Source of the DNA: Diogma glabrata
Lineage: Eukaryota > Arthropoda > Insecta > Diptera > Cylindrotomidae
DNA length: 64,000 bases
Direction: 5' to 3'
Assembly: GCA_963693315.1 (NCBI GenBank)
Contig: OY856187.1
Coordinates: forward strand, 79,868,796 to 79,932,795
In this document: positions 46,269 to 57,302 of the stretch, piece by piece
Layout: the number at the start of each line of letters is the position of its first letter
Position numbering within the stretch: the first letter of the stretch is position 1
The notes under the pieces: generated by a model
Seen by the model: only the letters and a program-made list of their open reading frames with translations
Databases searched by the model: none
Told to the model about the DNA's origin: nothing
Program-made: the position numbers and the translations under genes

Positions 46269-47359
46269 TATTATTTGAAAACTTACGCCAAGTGCCAACG
46301 GCAAACAGTGCTAATTATATGTAACATTTTCACATTAAAGTCTTGAAAATAAGTATTTAATCATTTTATACCTAATACTAGCGGGACCCGGCGTGCTTTG
46401 CTACACCTATAAATAAAGTTTGTGTGTATACATTTTGTTGACGTAGTAGCAATAATTTCAAAGAGCAGTAATGAGAAATGATTTTCTATTTTTTTTTTTA
46501 AATATGAATGTAAAAGGATCAGCACTCTAGTTGATCAGCAAGATATAAAAAATTAGTATTATATATAAAACAAAGGATATATAAAAATACGCGATCAAAT
46601 AAGTTTTCAGATGTGTAAGGTTTCAGGTGTGTCTCTATATTGAACATTATACGGAACAAATATAAATTCAAAAATGTTCACAGTGTTCATGCCGTTTAAT
46701 ATACGCTTTCTTTACTGGTAGGTTATTAAAAGTTACAAAAAAATTGTAATCGTGATGTCATTCAATGGTCAGCAAGGGCAGTTAGAATAGTGACAATACA
46801 TTCGATGAAGGTGAATACAAACACATTTACAAATTTTAAACATACACACATTAATTTTTATAAATAGAAGATAATGATGCAAAAAGAATTAAAATTTTAT
46901 TTTGGAGTTTTGTATTAAACTTCTAGGCAGTGCTACGTGTGAATTCATAGGATGAGAAATATTTCTATTTAGTCAACATTCTGAGTCATTGTAGTCATTA
47001 TTGGTTGTTGCAAATCAATGCGAAACTAATATCTGACACATGGTCAATATATTGCCATATATAGACAACATTATGGGAATATTAATTTTTTGGAGTTTTG
47101 TGAGTGATTAAACTTAAAGTAATTGTTGAAAGTAATATTCCCGACAATAAGTAATTATTGTCGGGTGGGGATTGAACTTATACTTATCAGAGACATCATT
47201 CCGACAAACGTTGTCCTGCATGATATTTCAAGCGATTAGGATATTAAACAAAGTATGAAATGAAAGACAAATAATATAAAAATTTCATTATTCTTTATTT
47301 TGAAATAACATCAATTTTCCTAAAAACAATTCGTTAAAATCAATATTGTTTGTTTAATT

Positions 47360-48020
47360 TTATCTTAATGCAAGTTGATGAACAATATTTTTAGTCAATT
47401 CCTGAGGAGTATAAATTTGATGGTTTTCCAACGCGAGAACACGCCACATATAATTGGCCATGTGAAAAGACCGGATTTTCTAGATCCAACCCACAAATCG
47501 ACATTGTTTGACCTTGTGACTTATTAATAGTCATGGCAAATTCCAAGCGAATTGGAAATTGCAGACGTCTGAATGGAATGGGTGAGTCTGAAGGGATCAT
47601 TTGGATTCGTGGCAGAAGAACAACTCCACCTTCAAATTAGCCGTTCAAAATTGTAGCTTCAAGAACATTGCCCAAAGTTTTTTTTATGACTAATCTTGTA
47701 CCGTTGCATAGCTTAGGTGGATTTAAATTCCGAAGCAAAATTATTGGTGAGCCAATTTTTAATCGCAAGTTATGTGGTGGCATTCCTGCTAAATCCAGCG
47801 AATTAAAAAGTTCAACAGGATAGTTTACTGCTTCGTCAGGATCGGTAACAGTGTCTATCGATTTGAACAATATCTCATTGCCGGGTAATGACTGTTGTAT
47901 TTTGAAGATAATAGCGTCAACATCGATATTTTTTGCGGCTAAAATAGCTCGGTCACAAAGCCACGCAAGATTAATATAATTAGCAGCGCCATCTGCCGGG
48001 TTGATTTGTGTATCTAAATT
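47360..48020 (-). pseudogene. Helitron Pif1-type helicase, C-terminal part
   Basis: Reads WLCDRAILAAKNIDVDAI, then TVTDPDEAVNYPVE, MPPHNLRLKIGSPIILLRNL, NGTRLVIK, and after an in-frame TAA (47637-47639) continues [30 protein letters not shown] and LYVACSRVG. These are the last helicase motifs (V and VI) of Pif1-like Helitron proteins. A small deletion shifts the last residues, so KNIVHQLALR and the stop at 47360-47362 lie in another frame. The upstream side joins directly to the tandem-repeat zone, which marks an internal deletion. Confidence 0.88.
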
Positions 48021-48580
48021 ATTCAGGGCGTCACCCAAACACATACAAAAAAATTCATTAAAATCGGTCCAGCCGTTTATGAGGAGTTCAGTGACAATAC
48101 CGACTGCCGCGCCTCTGCCGGGCTGATTTATAAATTTAAACCATTCGGGGCGCCACCCAAACGCACACAAAAAAATTCATTCAAATCGGTCCGGCCGTTT
48201 AGGAGGAGTTCAGTGACAATACCGACTGCAGCGCCTCTGCCGGGCTGATTTGTAAATTTTAACCATCCAGTGCGCTAGTCAAACGCATACAAAAAAAACT
48301 CATTCAAATCGGTCCAGCCGTTTATGAGGAGTTCAGTGACAATACCGACTGCAGCGCCTCTGCCGGGCTGATTTATAAATTTAAACCATTCGGGGCGCCA
48401 TCCAAACGCACACAAAAAAATTCATTCAAATCGGTCCAGCCGTTTAGGAGAAGTTCAGTGACAATACCGACTGCAGCGCCTCTGCAGGGCTGATTTATAA
48501 ATTTAAACCATTTGGGGTGCCATCCAAACGCACACAAAAAAATTCATTCAAATCGGTCCAGCCGGTTAGGAGGAGTTCAC
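48021..48580 (-). repeat. 122-bp tandem repeats in the Helitron 5' region
   Basis: About four and a half units; TCAAATCGGTCC(A/G)GCCG recurs near 48053, 48175, 48297, 48419 and 48541. On the minus strand each reads GGCTGGACCGATTTGAATGA, a motif common in the non-coding 5' part of insect Helitrons. Confidence 0.88.
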
Positions 48581-49102
48581 AGTCATACACACGTATAGTA
48601 GAATTTTTTTGCCAGCGAACACAAAATTTGTTTGTTATGCGCATATTGTTTGCACATGCGCATGCACATGCGCATATTGTTTGCACATTCAGTGTCTCGA
48701 TTAAAATATTAAAAAAAACTATTGGGGTCCCATTGAAATGGACAAAAAAACGCATAAAAATTAATAAATTACTATTGAAATTCAACCAATTATATTAGAA
48801 AACCAAAAACTAGTAAAAATATTAATGATTTTGTAGGCAATGTAACAAAATTTTGATAATTAAAAATAATTATAATAAAACTAACGACGCCTATGGAAAC
48901 AAATATCACAACAAACAAATGGTACGAACTAGAAGTAGAAATTTAATAAATATAATTGTTTTGAAAACAAGTTTATCCCAAAATAAATAATACATCTCTG
49001 TTTTACTTTTTGTCTCATCTATTTATCTCTTGCTGCGTCCTAGCTGTCAAAAATTCGCTGGCAAAAAAATTCTACTATACAGTAGAATTATATATATAAA
49101 GA

Positions 49103-49487
49103 TAATATAAGTTTTATTGTGATTTTAATATGAAAATCAATTAATGTGGTAATCGGTTTTAAATCGGTTGAATTTGCATGATGAAATCATCTGACAATTT
49201 TCTAGCAGTTAATTGGTAAACCTAAACCACATAATCGCGTATGCTATCCCTCTTTTTCTCATACAAAATATTTTTCATCAACTTTTCAGATTATGGTAAC
49301 TACAAAATTGATTATGGGAGCTGCATTTAATTTGTGTGTAATAGCATTATAATACGTATTTATGGTACACCATAATACGTATATATACGAAATGTAAAAT
49401 TCCGTTTTAGTTATTAGTAAGAATTTTGAATTTAACACTGTATCTGTACTCTTCAATTTTGATAGTGTCTTTTGTGTTCCCATTTTT
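49103..49487. other. Spacer, nothing recognised
   Basis: AT-rich. ATACGTAT motifs near 49350-49385. Confidence 0.5.
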
Positions 49488-50031
49488 CGCTTTTCCCTTA
49501 TCGTGCAACTGTTGCATGAAACCTGCTATCGTGTTTTTGAGACAGAGATACCCCGTTTTTTTGTACTGTTTAGTGCTGAAATTTAGGCCTGGCCGAATTT
49601 CAGTATCTATACCTGCAATGGAAATGGGTAAGTCTAGGTCTCAACAAAATGGCAGCAGAGTTAACTAACAGCTTAGCATTCACTTCACCAACATAAGAGG
49701 TCCCAATTCGAATCTAAACGAGGTTCATCACTACATCGAAAAAGATAAACCTGACATATTGTTTCTTACCGAAACAATTGTCAGTGGCAAAGCATCGAAA
49801 TTGGATCTCGATAAATACCGAATGCTTAGTTACGAATTGGAACATTCCTTTTATAACAAGCATGGTGTCTGTGTATTTGTTCGAAATTCACTTTCATGCA
49901 TGAGAATTAAGGCCTACAAGTTGAACTCTAAGCACCATAATTCTCTAGCACTGAAGGTCTCAGGCGTTGATGAAACTATGTATATAATAGGATTATACAG
50001 ATCCCCAAATAGTTTAGGCTGTAATAGATAG
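49488..50031 (+). pseudogene. CR1/Jockey-like LINE 5' region and endonuclease start
   Basis: The 5' part matches 60042-60173. After an in-frame TAA at about 49666, the frame continues as an APE-type endonuclease N-terminus: HFTNIRGPNSNLNEVHHYIE, PDILFLTET, a YRMLSYELEH stretch, GVCVFVRNSL and YIIGLYRSPNS. It ends at 50029-50031; the remaining endonuclease and the RT are missing. Confidence 0.75.
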
Positions 50032-50614
50032 AGCACTTGAATGATGGCAGAATCACTCTTCCAAACTGGTGGAAGGTGGTAACAACATTAGCAGATACCT
50101 TTCTCAAAGTCGTGAGCGAGAGCCCCGAGTTTTTCATAGAGGGTGGCTGGTATCGGCATCATGTGTCGATTTCTAATCTCTGATGCTAAATAGAGGGTAC
50201 CGAAAATCCGAAATTCTACGTCCACGCCGTGCTACCTGGGTAACGCTAACAGAATTAGGTTGGTGTAGTTGAGAGGGGTAGAGTAAATACTGCTTATACT
50301 CAATGATTCTGCACCATGGCGAGTCATTGGCGCCATAAAACCAATGCAACTCAAGCGTCTGTTCTCCATGTTAGGGGCGGCTTGGAGCGGGCGTCTGTCT
50401 TGGATCAAGCGGCTCGCTATATAAATGTGTAGAAAGCGTCTGTTCTCCATGTAAGGGGCGGTTTTCAGTGGGCGTCTGTCTTGGATCAAGCGGCTCGCTA
50501 TATAAACATGTAAAAAGGTTGTTTCTGGTGACCTTAAGATGCAGAACGAACCCATTCACGAAAATTTGGGTTGGGCGAAGGGCTAACACCCCATTTCCGT
50601 AAAAAATTACTGTC

Positions 50615-53600
50615 ATGAATTCTGTACACAGGCCTCGGAATATCTCGGATTCATTATTGGAACGACCTCGGAAACTGTACCCGGACTACGATTTAAAAAT
50701 GGGAACCTGGAACGTGCTAAGCCTTAGAAGACCAGGAGATCTCCTAAAACTCACACAACAAGTCGAGAGCTACACACTAGATATAGTGGCATTACAAGAA
50801 CTAAGATGGCCAGGTAGTGAAATCCATGAAACAGCGAAAGGATACACTCTTTATTATTGCGGTCATTAAAACGGAGGAGAATTTGGAGTTGGCTTTCTTA
50901 TACACCGTCGCGTGAATCAGCATGTTATCGACTTCTACCCAATTAATATGCGGTTATGCACACTGAGAATCCGCACGCAAAAATTCAATGTAACGATCGT
51001 CAATGTTCATGCACCTACTGAAGATAAAGCAGATGATATTAAAGACCTGTTCTTCCTAGAACTCGAAGAAGTCATCAATAAAATCCCGCGGCACGATATA
51101 AAAATCTTGGTAGGTGACTTTAATGCTCAAATTGGTAGGATTGCAGAACTTAAAACACATATCGGCCCTAACAGCTTGCATCATACCAGCAACAATAACG
51201 GTTTTCGCGCAGCCGAGCTGGCTATGATGTATGATCTAGTAATTTCCAGCACTTTCTTCCCTCACAAGAGAATTCACAAGGCAACGTGGAAATCAAATGA
51301 CGGAAGAACGGAAAATCAAATCGATCACGTCATGATCTCTAAGAGACACTCCACAAGTGTAACTAACGTTCGATCATACAGAGGTGCTGATATGGACACT
51401 GATCATATGCTTGCCATCTTTAAGTACAAGTGCAAGTTGTCATCTACATTTAATAGACAAGCAAAAAAGACCGTGCGCTGGAACGCCGATGCATTTAAAC
51501 ATCCGGAAACGCTGAACAGATATCAGGAAATAATAACACAAAACATAGAAGAGCATGACATCTCTTCTGAGATGCCATTAAACATACAAGAAGAATGGCA
51601 AACGCTTCAATCAACCATTATAGCCGCAGCACAAACTACAATCGGAAAGCGGCCACCGAAATCACACAACGAATGGTTCGACGACGAGTGCCGCCAATCC
51701 GTTGAACATAAACAAAAACTGCGAGAAAAATGGTTAACAAGGAACACCCGAAGCTCCCAAGCTGATTATCTATGCGCCAGGAAAGCCTCAACAAAACTTC
51801 TACGTAAAAAGAAACGCGAACACATGAAGAGCTGCATTGATCAACCAACATGCGGCCAACGGAAATTCAAAAGAGTGCTTTGCCAATGCACGGAATCTGA
51901 CAAAAGATTTCCACCCAACATCTACAGCCATCAAAAATGAAAATAATGAACTTACAACAAGTGAACGTGATGTGCTGGCAGTGTGGCGATCCCACTTTCA
52001 AGACCTATTGAATAGGACGAATGAAGTTCTTCCTATTCGAGCAATTGCTCCATCAACTGAAGAGATTTTTGTCCCTTACCCAGCAATAGAGGAAGTGGAA
52101 GCTGCAATTAAAAAACTGAAAAATGGCAAATCACCAGGTTTCGATGGAATTCCCGCAGAACTACTTAAAAATGGAGGAGCAGCTCTGGTCTCACGTATAT
52201 ACGATCTGATTCTTGCAATCTGGGACCAAGAAGAACTGCCTGCTTAATGGAAAACGGCTCTCATTGTTCCGCTACATAAGAAATGTGACCGTCTAAAGTG
52301 TGCGAATTATCGTGGCATCGCACTGTTGAACACTGCATATAAAATACTAGCTAATGTTGTACTTGCTCGACTCATCCCGTTCGCCGAATCTATCATCGGT
52401 GACTATCAATGTGGTTTTCGTCCCAACCGCTCAACCACAGATCAATGTTTCACATTAAGGATGATTCTGGAAAAATGTTGGGAGTACAACATCAGCATTC
52501 ACCAGCTCTACGTTGATTTCAGGCAAGCATATGATAGTATCATCCGCGACAACCTCTGGTCCGCACTCATATGCCTTGGTATCCCAGAGAAACTTGTTTC
52601 TCTGTGCAAACTCACAACATCGGGATCAAATTGTAGAACAGTAATCGAAGGGTCAGTCTCTGATCCTTTCGATATAACATCAGTACCCTATTTCACCAAA
52701 CTTACAAATTTGTAATTTCATGCAAATTTTCACAAATTTTGTTAAAATTTGTATGAAATTACAAATTTGTAAGTTTGGTGAAATAGGGTACAGGTGTTCG
52801 ACAAGATGATGCACTCGCGCCTGTACTGTTTAATTTGGCGCTGGAGTACGCGATAAGAAAAAGCCGAATTGAGACGCAAAACTGCATATATAATAAATCT
52901 AGTCATGTTCTTGGCTATGCAGATGATATTGTGCTTCTCGGACGTAGAACGAGCGATATTAAAGATAGTCTCTCTCAGCTTGAAAGAAATCTAAGAACAT
53001 ACCTCCCGGAAATCTGGATACTGGCGACTACGAAGTGGAACGCGTGGAAAACTTCAAATACCTCGGGTCTGTAATAACATCGTCAAATGACATGCAGGCA
53101 GATACCAAAGCCTGTGTCTCTGCCGCATACAGAGTTTTCTACGCATACTCAAAACTTCTGCGATCAAAACATCTTTCGCGGTCGTGTAAACTCACACTTT
53201 ACAAAGCATTAATTCGACCTGTGCTTACATTTGGAAGTGAAAGCTGGACACCGACTTCCTCCGATTGTAGAATTTTATCAACATTCGAGAGGAAGGTCAT
53301 ACGAACAATTTATGGTCCATGTAAAGTTGCTGAAAATCAGTATAGAATCCGAATGAATCACGAAATCAGACAGCTTCTTGAAGACTGCGATGTAATCGGA
53401 TTCATTAAATCTAACCGGATTAGATGGTTTGGTCATGTAGAAAGGGCACCATTAGATAGAATGATTAAAAAAGCGTCCCAACAACAACCAGCTGGTGTTC
53501 GTCGAAGAGGAAGACCTAGACAACGCTGGCGTGATGACATCATCCAAGACCTTTGTGATATAGGATGTCGAAACTGGGGTCAACTGGTCATGGAACGAGA

Positions 53601-53649
53601 TGATTGGAAGCTTATTGCACAGACGGCAAAATCCCTTCATGGGATGTAA
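50615..53649 (+). pseudogene. RTE-like endonuclease-reverse transcriptase, decayed copy
   Basis: Collinear with 18637-21621. Breaks I can see: TAA where copy 1 has a Glu codon just after the YYCGH motif (about 50867); a frameshift near 51838; another Glu-to-TAA change at about 52245; the 107-bp MITE at 52684-52790 just before the GVRQGD motif; and a loss of about 55-60 bp near 52990, soon after YADD. The C-terminal 200 residues remain open. Motifs such as GDFNAQIG, GFRPNRSTTDQC and GYADDIVLLG are still readable. No function expected. Confidence 0.92.
52684..52790. mobile_element. 107-bp palindromic MITE, copy 3, inside the RTE copy
   Basis: Flanked by CAG on both sides (52681-52683, 52791-52793). 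The intact LINE at the matching place (about 20712) has a single CAG, so this is a 3-bp target duplication with a documented empty site. The terminal inverted repeat is TACCCTATTTCACC. Confidence 0.95.
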
Positions 53650-53680
53650 ACGCCAGAGAGAGAGAGAAATGCTAAATAGA

Positions 53681-54148
53681 AAGGCAAATCTAGTTAGTTA
53701 TCGAAGTGAAAAACAAAAAAGGTCCTGGAAATTGTGAAATAGAGCAATCCAGAACTTACTGGTTCGGTTTATGGCTTAAAATGAAAATAGTTTAGGTACC
53801 ACCATTATTAACTGCAATATCTAGCGAAGCTAACAGATAGTAACGGTTTTATAAGCTTGAATTTTCGAGTAGTCACTCTAAAAGTTTGGAAAAAGCATCA
53901 GGATGGCCAAGTCAGGGGCGCTTGAATAAAACAAATCGATAAAAAAAGTGGTAGATGTATTCGATGCCATACCGCCTCACACTAATGTAATCAATATAGT
54001 GATGCTTGCTCTTCGAACACAGAGTTATCTATATGATTGGGGGTGTGTTTACTTATATCTAATTAGTTTGAAAATTTCTATCGAAATCTAATTTCGGAAA
54101 ATTCTATCTTATAGGCTTTTATGGCTTCGATGGTATAATTGTAGAGGG
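53681..54148. other. Unassigned sequence
   Basis: No supported feature. Confidence 0.5.
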
Positions 54149-54570
54149 CAGTGCCGTCCCAATGTATTTGGGGGCCCCTGGCCCACTATTTCTAGGGGGC
54201 CTTTTCGAAAATTAACAATAAATTAAATGTAAAATCATAATTACTTACGGGTTTTTGAGGTTTATTATAATGTTTGTTTTATTTAAATATTTTTTCTTCC
54301 CACTTTTTTGTCAACAAATTAATCTACATCTTCAAATTCTATAGATTTTAATAAATCACTTTCTATGCACATCAACGCAAGGGAATTCAGTTGCTCCTTC
54401 GGCATGCTGTTTCGCAAATCATTTTTTATGTATTTCATCGCCTAAAAGGACTGTTCTCCTGAACAATTAGGGACCATAATGGTTAAAAAAATTTTGAATG
54501 CTCGTTCTATGCTTGGAAACATAGTTATTAAATTCTTTTGAATAATAAGTGTTATCCTCAATAAGAGAAA
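54149..54570 (-). pseudogene. hAT transposase C-terminal relic with one element end
   Basis: The minus-strand frame ending at TAA 54321-54319 reads LITMFPSIERAFKIFLTI, VPNCSGEQSF, then a TAG, then MKYIKNDLRNSMPKEQLNSL and ALMCIESD. This is the hAT dimerisation (C-terminal) domain, where the usual SGERSFS...K..LRS.M...RL..L.L pattern is plain. About 170 bp further on is CAGTGCCG (54149), a hAT-style terminal repeat. The zinc finger and catalytic core are missing or unrecognisable. Confidence 0.75.
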
Positions 54571-54865
54571 TAACGGGAAATATATTCAAAATTCAAAGAT
54601 TTTCCGATATAATGTCTTTTTGTGATTATTTAATAGCTATTTATGAAACAAGTTGCTAAATTAGGTTATTCCAACAAATTAGCAACGTGTTTCATACAAA
54701 ATTTTTTGTAACGAAGCTGCAAAATTAAACTTTCATAAAAAAAAAATTTAACAAATTGGATTTGTATATCTAGTACGTTTTGAGCAAACCAATTTGATCT
54801 TATAAGGAGTAAGTAGCCTTAGTTTTCTTTTAGTTTTCATACTGCCAATTGTGAAAAATATCAAG
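54571..54865. other. Spacer, nothing recognised
   Basis: AT-rich. Might contain decayed hAT sequence but no motif is readable. Confidence 0.4.
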
Positions 54866-55183
54866 ATGAGTTCAAGTGATGATGATTTTGTATCGTCAGA
54901 TATAGAAAAAGCAGCAAATGAAGCTATTTCTACAATCGTACCGGAAAAATTGGCGAAATTGGTGTACGAAACTTCATACAAAAATTTTGATGAGTGGTTC
55001 AAAGAATCAAAAACTATAACAATCAATGACATGGTCATGCTGGCCTATTTTGTAAGAAAACTAAGATCCATGAAACCTTCAACATTGTGGTGCGAGTACT
55101 CTAAACTAAAAACTATGGTTTATTTGAACGCCAGCGTGGTTATGAAATCATTCACGAATTTGATAGCTTTATTTAAGCATTAA
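54866..55183 (+). CDS. Crypton-like tyrosine recombinase, N-terminal fragment
   Basis: 105 residues from ATG 54866 (a GTG lies upstream in frame). Begins MSSSDDDFVSSD, then KLAKLVYETSYKNFDEWFKE, VMLAYFVRKL and KPSTLWCEYSKLKTMV. The Y..F..W....LLAYF..L....KPSTLW..YS.L pattern is typical of the core-binding domain in Crypton-derived and related insect tyrosine recombinase proteins. The catalytic domain (RHRY) should follow but is absent. The last codons lie inside the palindrome at 55166-55394. It may be a dead fragment or a domesticated short protein. Confidence 0.55.
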   Translation: MSSSDDDFVSSDIEKAANEAISTIVPEKLAKLVYETSYKNFDEWFKESKTITINDMVMLAYFVRKLRSMKPSTLWCEYSKLKTMVYLNASVVMKSFTNLIALFKH

Positions 55184-55394
55184 TCTAGTACATTGGTCAG
55201 ATTCATTAAAGTACTAATTGTAGTTGTTTAATAATTTATTAAAGCATTAATAATGGTTTAATGATTCATTAAAGTACTTATACTTTAATAAATCATTAAA
55301 CTATTATTATTAATGCTTTAATAAATTATTAAACAACTACAATTAGTACTTTAATGAATCTGACCAATGTACTAGATTAATGCTTAAATAAAGC
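55166..55394. repeat. Nearly perfect palindrome, about 112-bp arms, almost no loop
   Basis: Starts GCTTTATTTAAGCATTAATC and ends with its inverse. The left arm contains the last codons and stop of the recombinase fragment. The few mismatches are near the centre at about 55255-55305. Confidence 0.92.
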
Positions 55395-56840
55395 TCATTT
55401 AATTACTAAAATGACGCAAATGACGGGGGAAACTAATCATCTTAAAGTTCAAGTCAATCTGCACCACTGTAGGAAAGCGAATGCTGCTCTTCTACTCAAA
55501 TTAGCTAAATAAACGAGACATCGTTTCAATCTAAGAACAATGGGTTTCCTGTAACCGGGTACTCATAAAACTACAAACTTATGTTTGTGAAAAATCAAGA
55601 CAAAGCTCATTCATGCATTTTCGCTAAACGCAAACTAAACATTTTTCAAGTTGCAAGTTGTAGTTGCTTGTGAAATCTCGAGTTTTTTCCAACCAGAAAT
55701 ATATAAAAAATATATGTAATAGTTCTTTTGAAAGATCAACAAGACGTTTGTCCCATTTTTTCTCTAGGTCCTAAATATAACTGATTTTATTTAAGCTACC
55801 TTGACATTAATTTTGATTGTTGTTTATCAACTGTACCATATAGTACTAAGTAGCAGTTTTCTAGTGTAGTCGTAAAGAAATATAATTCCTTATCAAAGGC
55901 TATTTAGTGTTAGTCTCCTTTTTATAAAAAAATAATTGAACTTTGTTAATTAAAAAAATGAATTAGAAATTTTATAATCCGAATTCGACTAAGAATCATA
56001 CTCAGATAAACATTTCTAATTATAAATTATATTTACTTCCCGTCGCTATTTTATGTCCATATTTAATCGTATTTAAGATTAGTTTAATTTTATAGTATCC
56101 AGTGGTGTAGTGAGAGAACAGACATTAGTTCTATAAAAATTAATATTTATATGGTTGTCAAATAGTTATCTAGAGTTTTAAATTAAAAGGATCCATTCCT
56201 ACAAGCAAAATTCAAACTCAAGATTTAGTTTAGGCCTATAGTGGCCATCGAAGCTGGTACGACACTAATCTTGCTAATGTTGTATCTAGTACATTTAGTT
56301 CAAATTGAACACCGAAACAGGTAATAACACGCAGCACTACTGCTCATTTTATTAAGTGCAGCTAAATTCAATTAAATCAGTAGGTGTACACATGACGCCA
56401 ACATGCTGCCGCCTTAACTTGAAATTGCGACAACAATACTGATTCATACACAAAAAACGATAATCAATAGAAAAAATCGTTTTCGCTACCATAACGATAA
56501 ACAAAGTCTGGTGACCAAATTCGCAGACAGAAGATTGTCCAATAATTTTAAAACTAAAGACAGAGATATCAAAAAGAATCTTTGAATGCTTATTTAACAT
56601 CATAAGCGAGAACATCTGTGCTGTTTTGATATTTCAAAATTGGTTATCAAAACCATACAAATTTAACAGCCTGTACCGAATATTATTCTGTGTTACTATA
56701 CAAGGGGACGATCACATGGCTCAGGTATAGATGCGAACTTAAAGTTGTTGATGAGAGGAATTCAAAAATTTTAGCAAATTAGATCTCTCAATTTCTCGTT
56801 AGAAGAACTTTAAGTCAGAGGATAATATGAATAATTATAA
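55395..56840. other. Unassigned AT-rich sequence
   Basis: No supported gene in about 1.4 kb. A minus-strand frame at 56352-56615 has no motif. Confidence 0.5.
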
Positions 56841-57269
56841 ACAGTTTCCAACAACGATTCTCTATCGATTCTAGCTTCTCAAGATGGTCAGGTTTACGCC
56901 AAAGAAGTACTCGAAAGAATTTTCGACCAAGAACCATCACAGCGATCTCGACGAAAAGTGCAATCTCCGCCATTCCGTTTTTTTGATAAGAAAGCAGCTG
57001 TCACTGGCCTCGCTGCTTCAGATTTTTCTCATAATGGCGGCATCGAAACAAATCCTGGACCAACAGCAAAAATATGGCACTGTGCTGTATGTAAACAAAT
57101 TCTTAGGGCAAACACAACATACGTCCAATGCAATGGTTGTAAAGAATGTTGTCACCTCAAAAAGTGCTCAGGTCTATATACACACAAGCAATGGAGTCGG
57201 ACTTTCGCAGCATCTTGCTGCATATTAGCTAGTCAACAGACCAACACATTCATGCAGCCAAACACATGA
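56841..57269 (+). pseudogene. LINE N-terminal frame with 2A-like motif and zinc finger
   Basis: The frame is open from 56841 (stop at 56838). It reads VYAKEVLERIFDQEP, a basic stretch, FRFFDKKAAV, then GGIETNPGP at 57036-57062. This matches the 2A consensus E-x-N-P-G-P, where ribosomes skip a peptide bond before the last Pro, although the usual Asp before (I/V)E is Gly. Right after it is a Cys/His-rich finger (WHCAVC, VQCNGC, CCHLKKC, AASC), PHD-like. 2A-plus-finger starts are known in several animal non-LTR retrotransposons. Confidence 0.75.
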
Positions 57270-57302
57270 AGTATAAACACACATCCAGAAACTCCAAATG
57301 AT

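Larger units (their letters stand above)
46378..49102 (-). mobile_element. Helitron, internally deleted
   Basis: Minus-strand element. Its 5' end TCTTTATATATATAATTC is at 49102-49085 after an A, and its 3' end ...GCCGGGTCCCGCTAG is at 46378 before a T, giving the usual A|TC...CTAG|T arrangement. Inside are a 5' tandem-repeat zone and the last part of the Rep-helicase frame. The Rep nuclease and most of the helicase are gone, so it cannot move alone. Helitrons transpose by rolling circle without target duplication. Confidence 0.75.
50195..53668 (+). mobile_element. RTE-like LINE, copy 2, broken
   Basis: Same 5' and 3' ends as copy 1 and a 12-base target duplication ATGCTAAATAGA (50183-50194, 53669-53680). 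It carries stops, frameshifts, a deletion and a MITE insertion (see the coding entry). Comparison with copy 1 gives the element's limits. Confidence 0.9.

Noticed and set aside
48021..48580. CRISPR-like regular repeats
   Set aside because: Units are contiguous 122-bp tandems without unique spacers, inside a eukaryotic Helitron.
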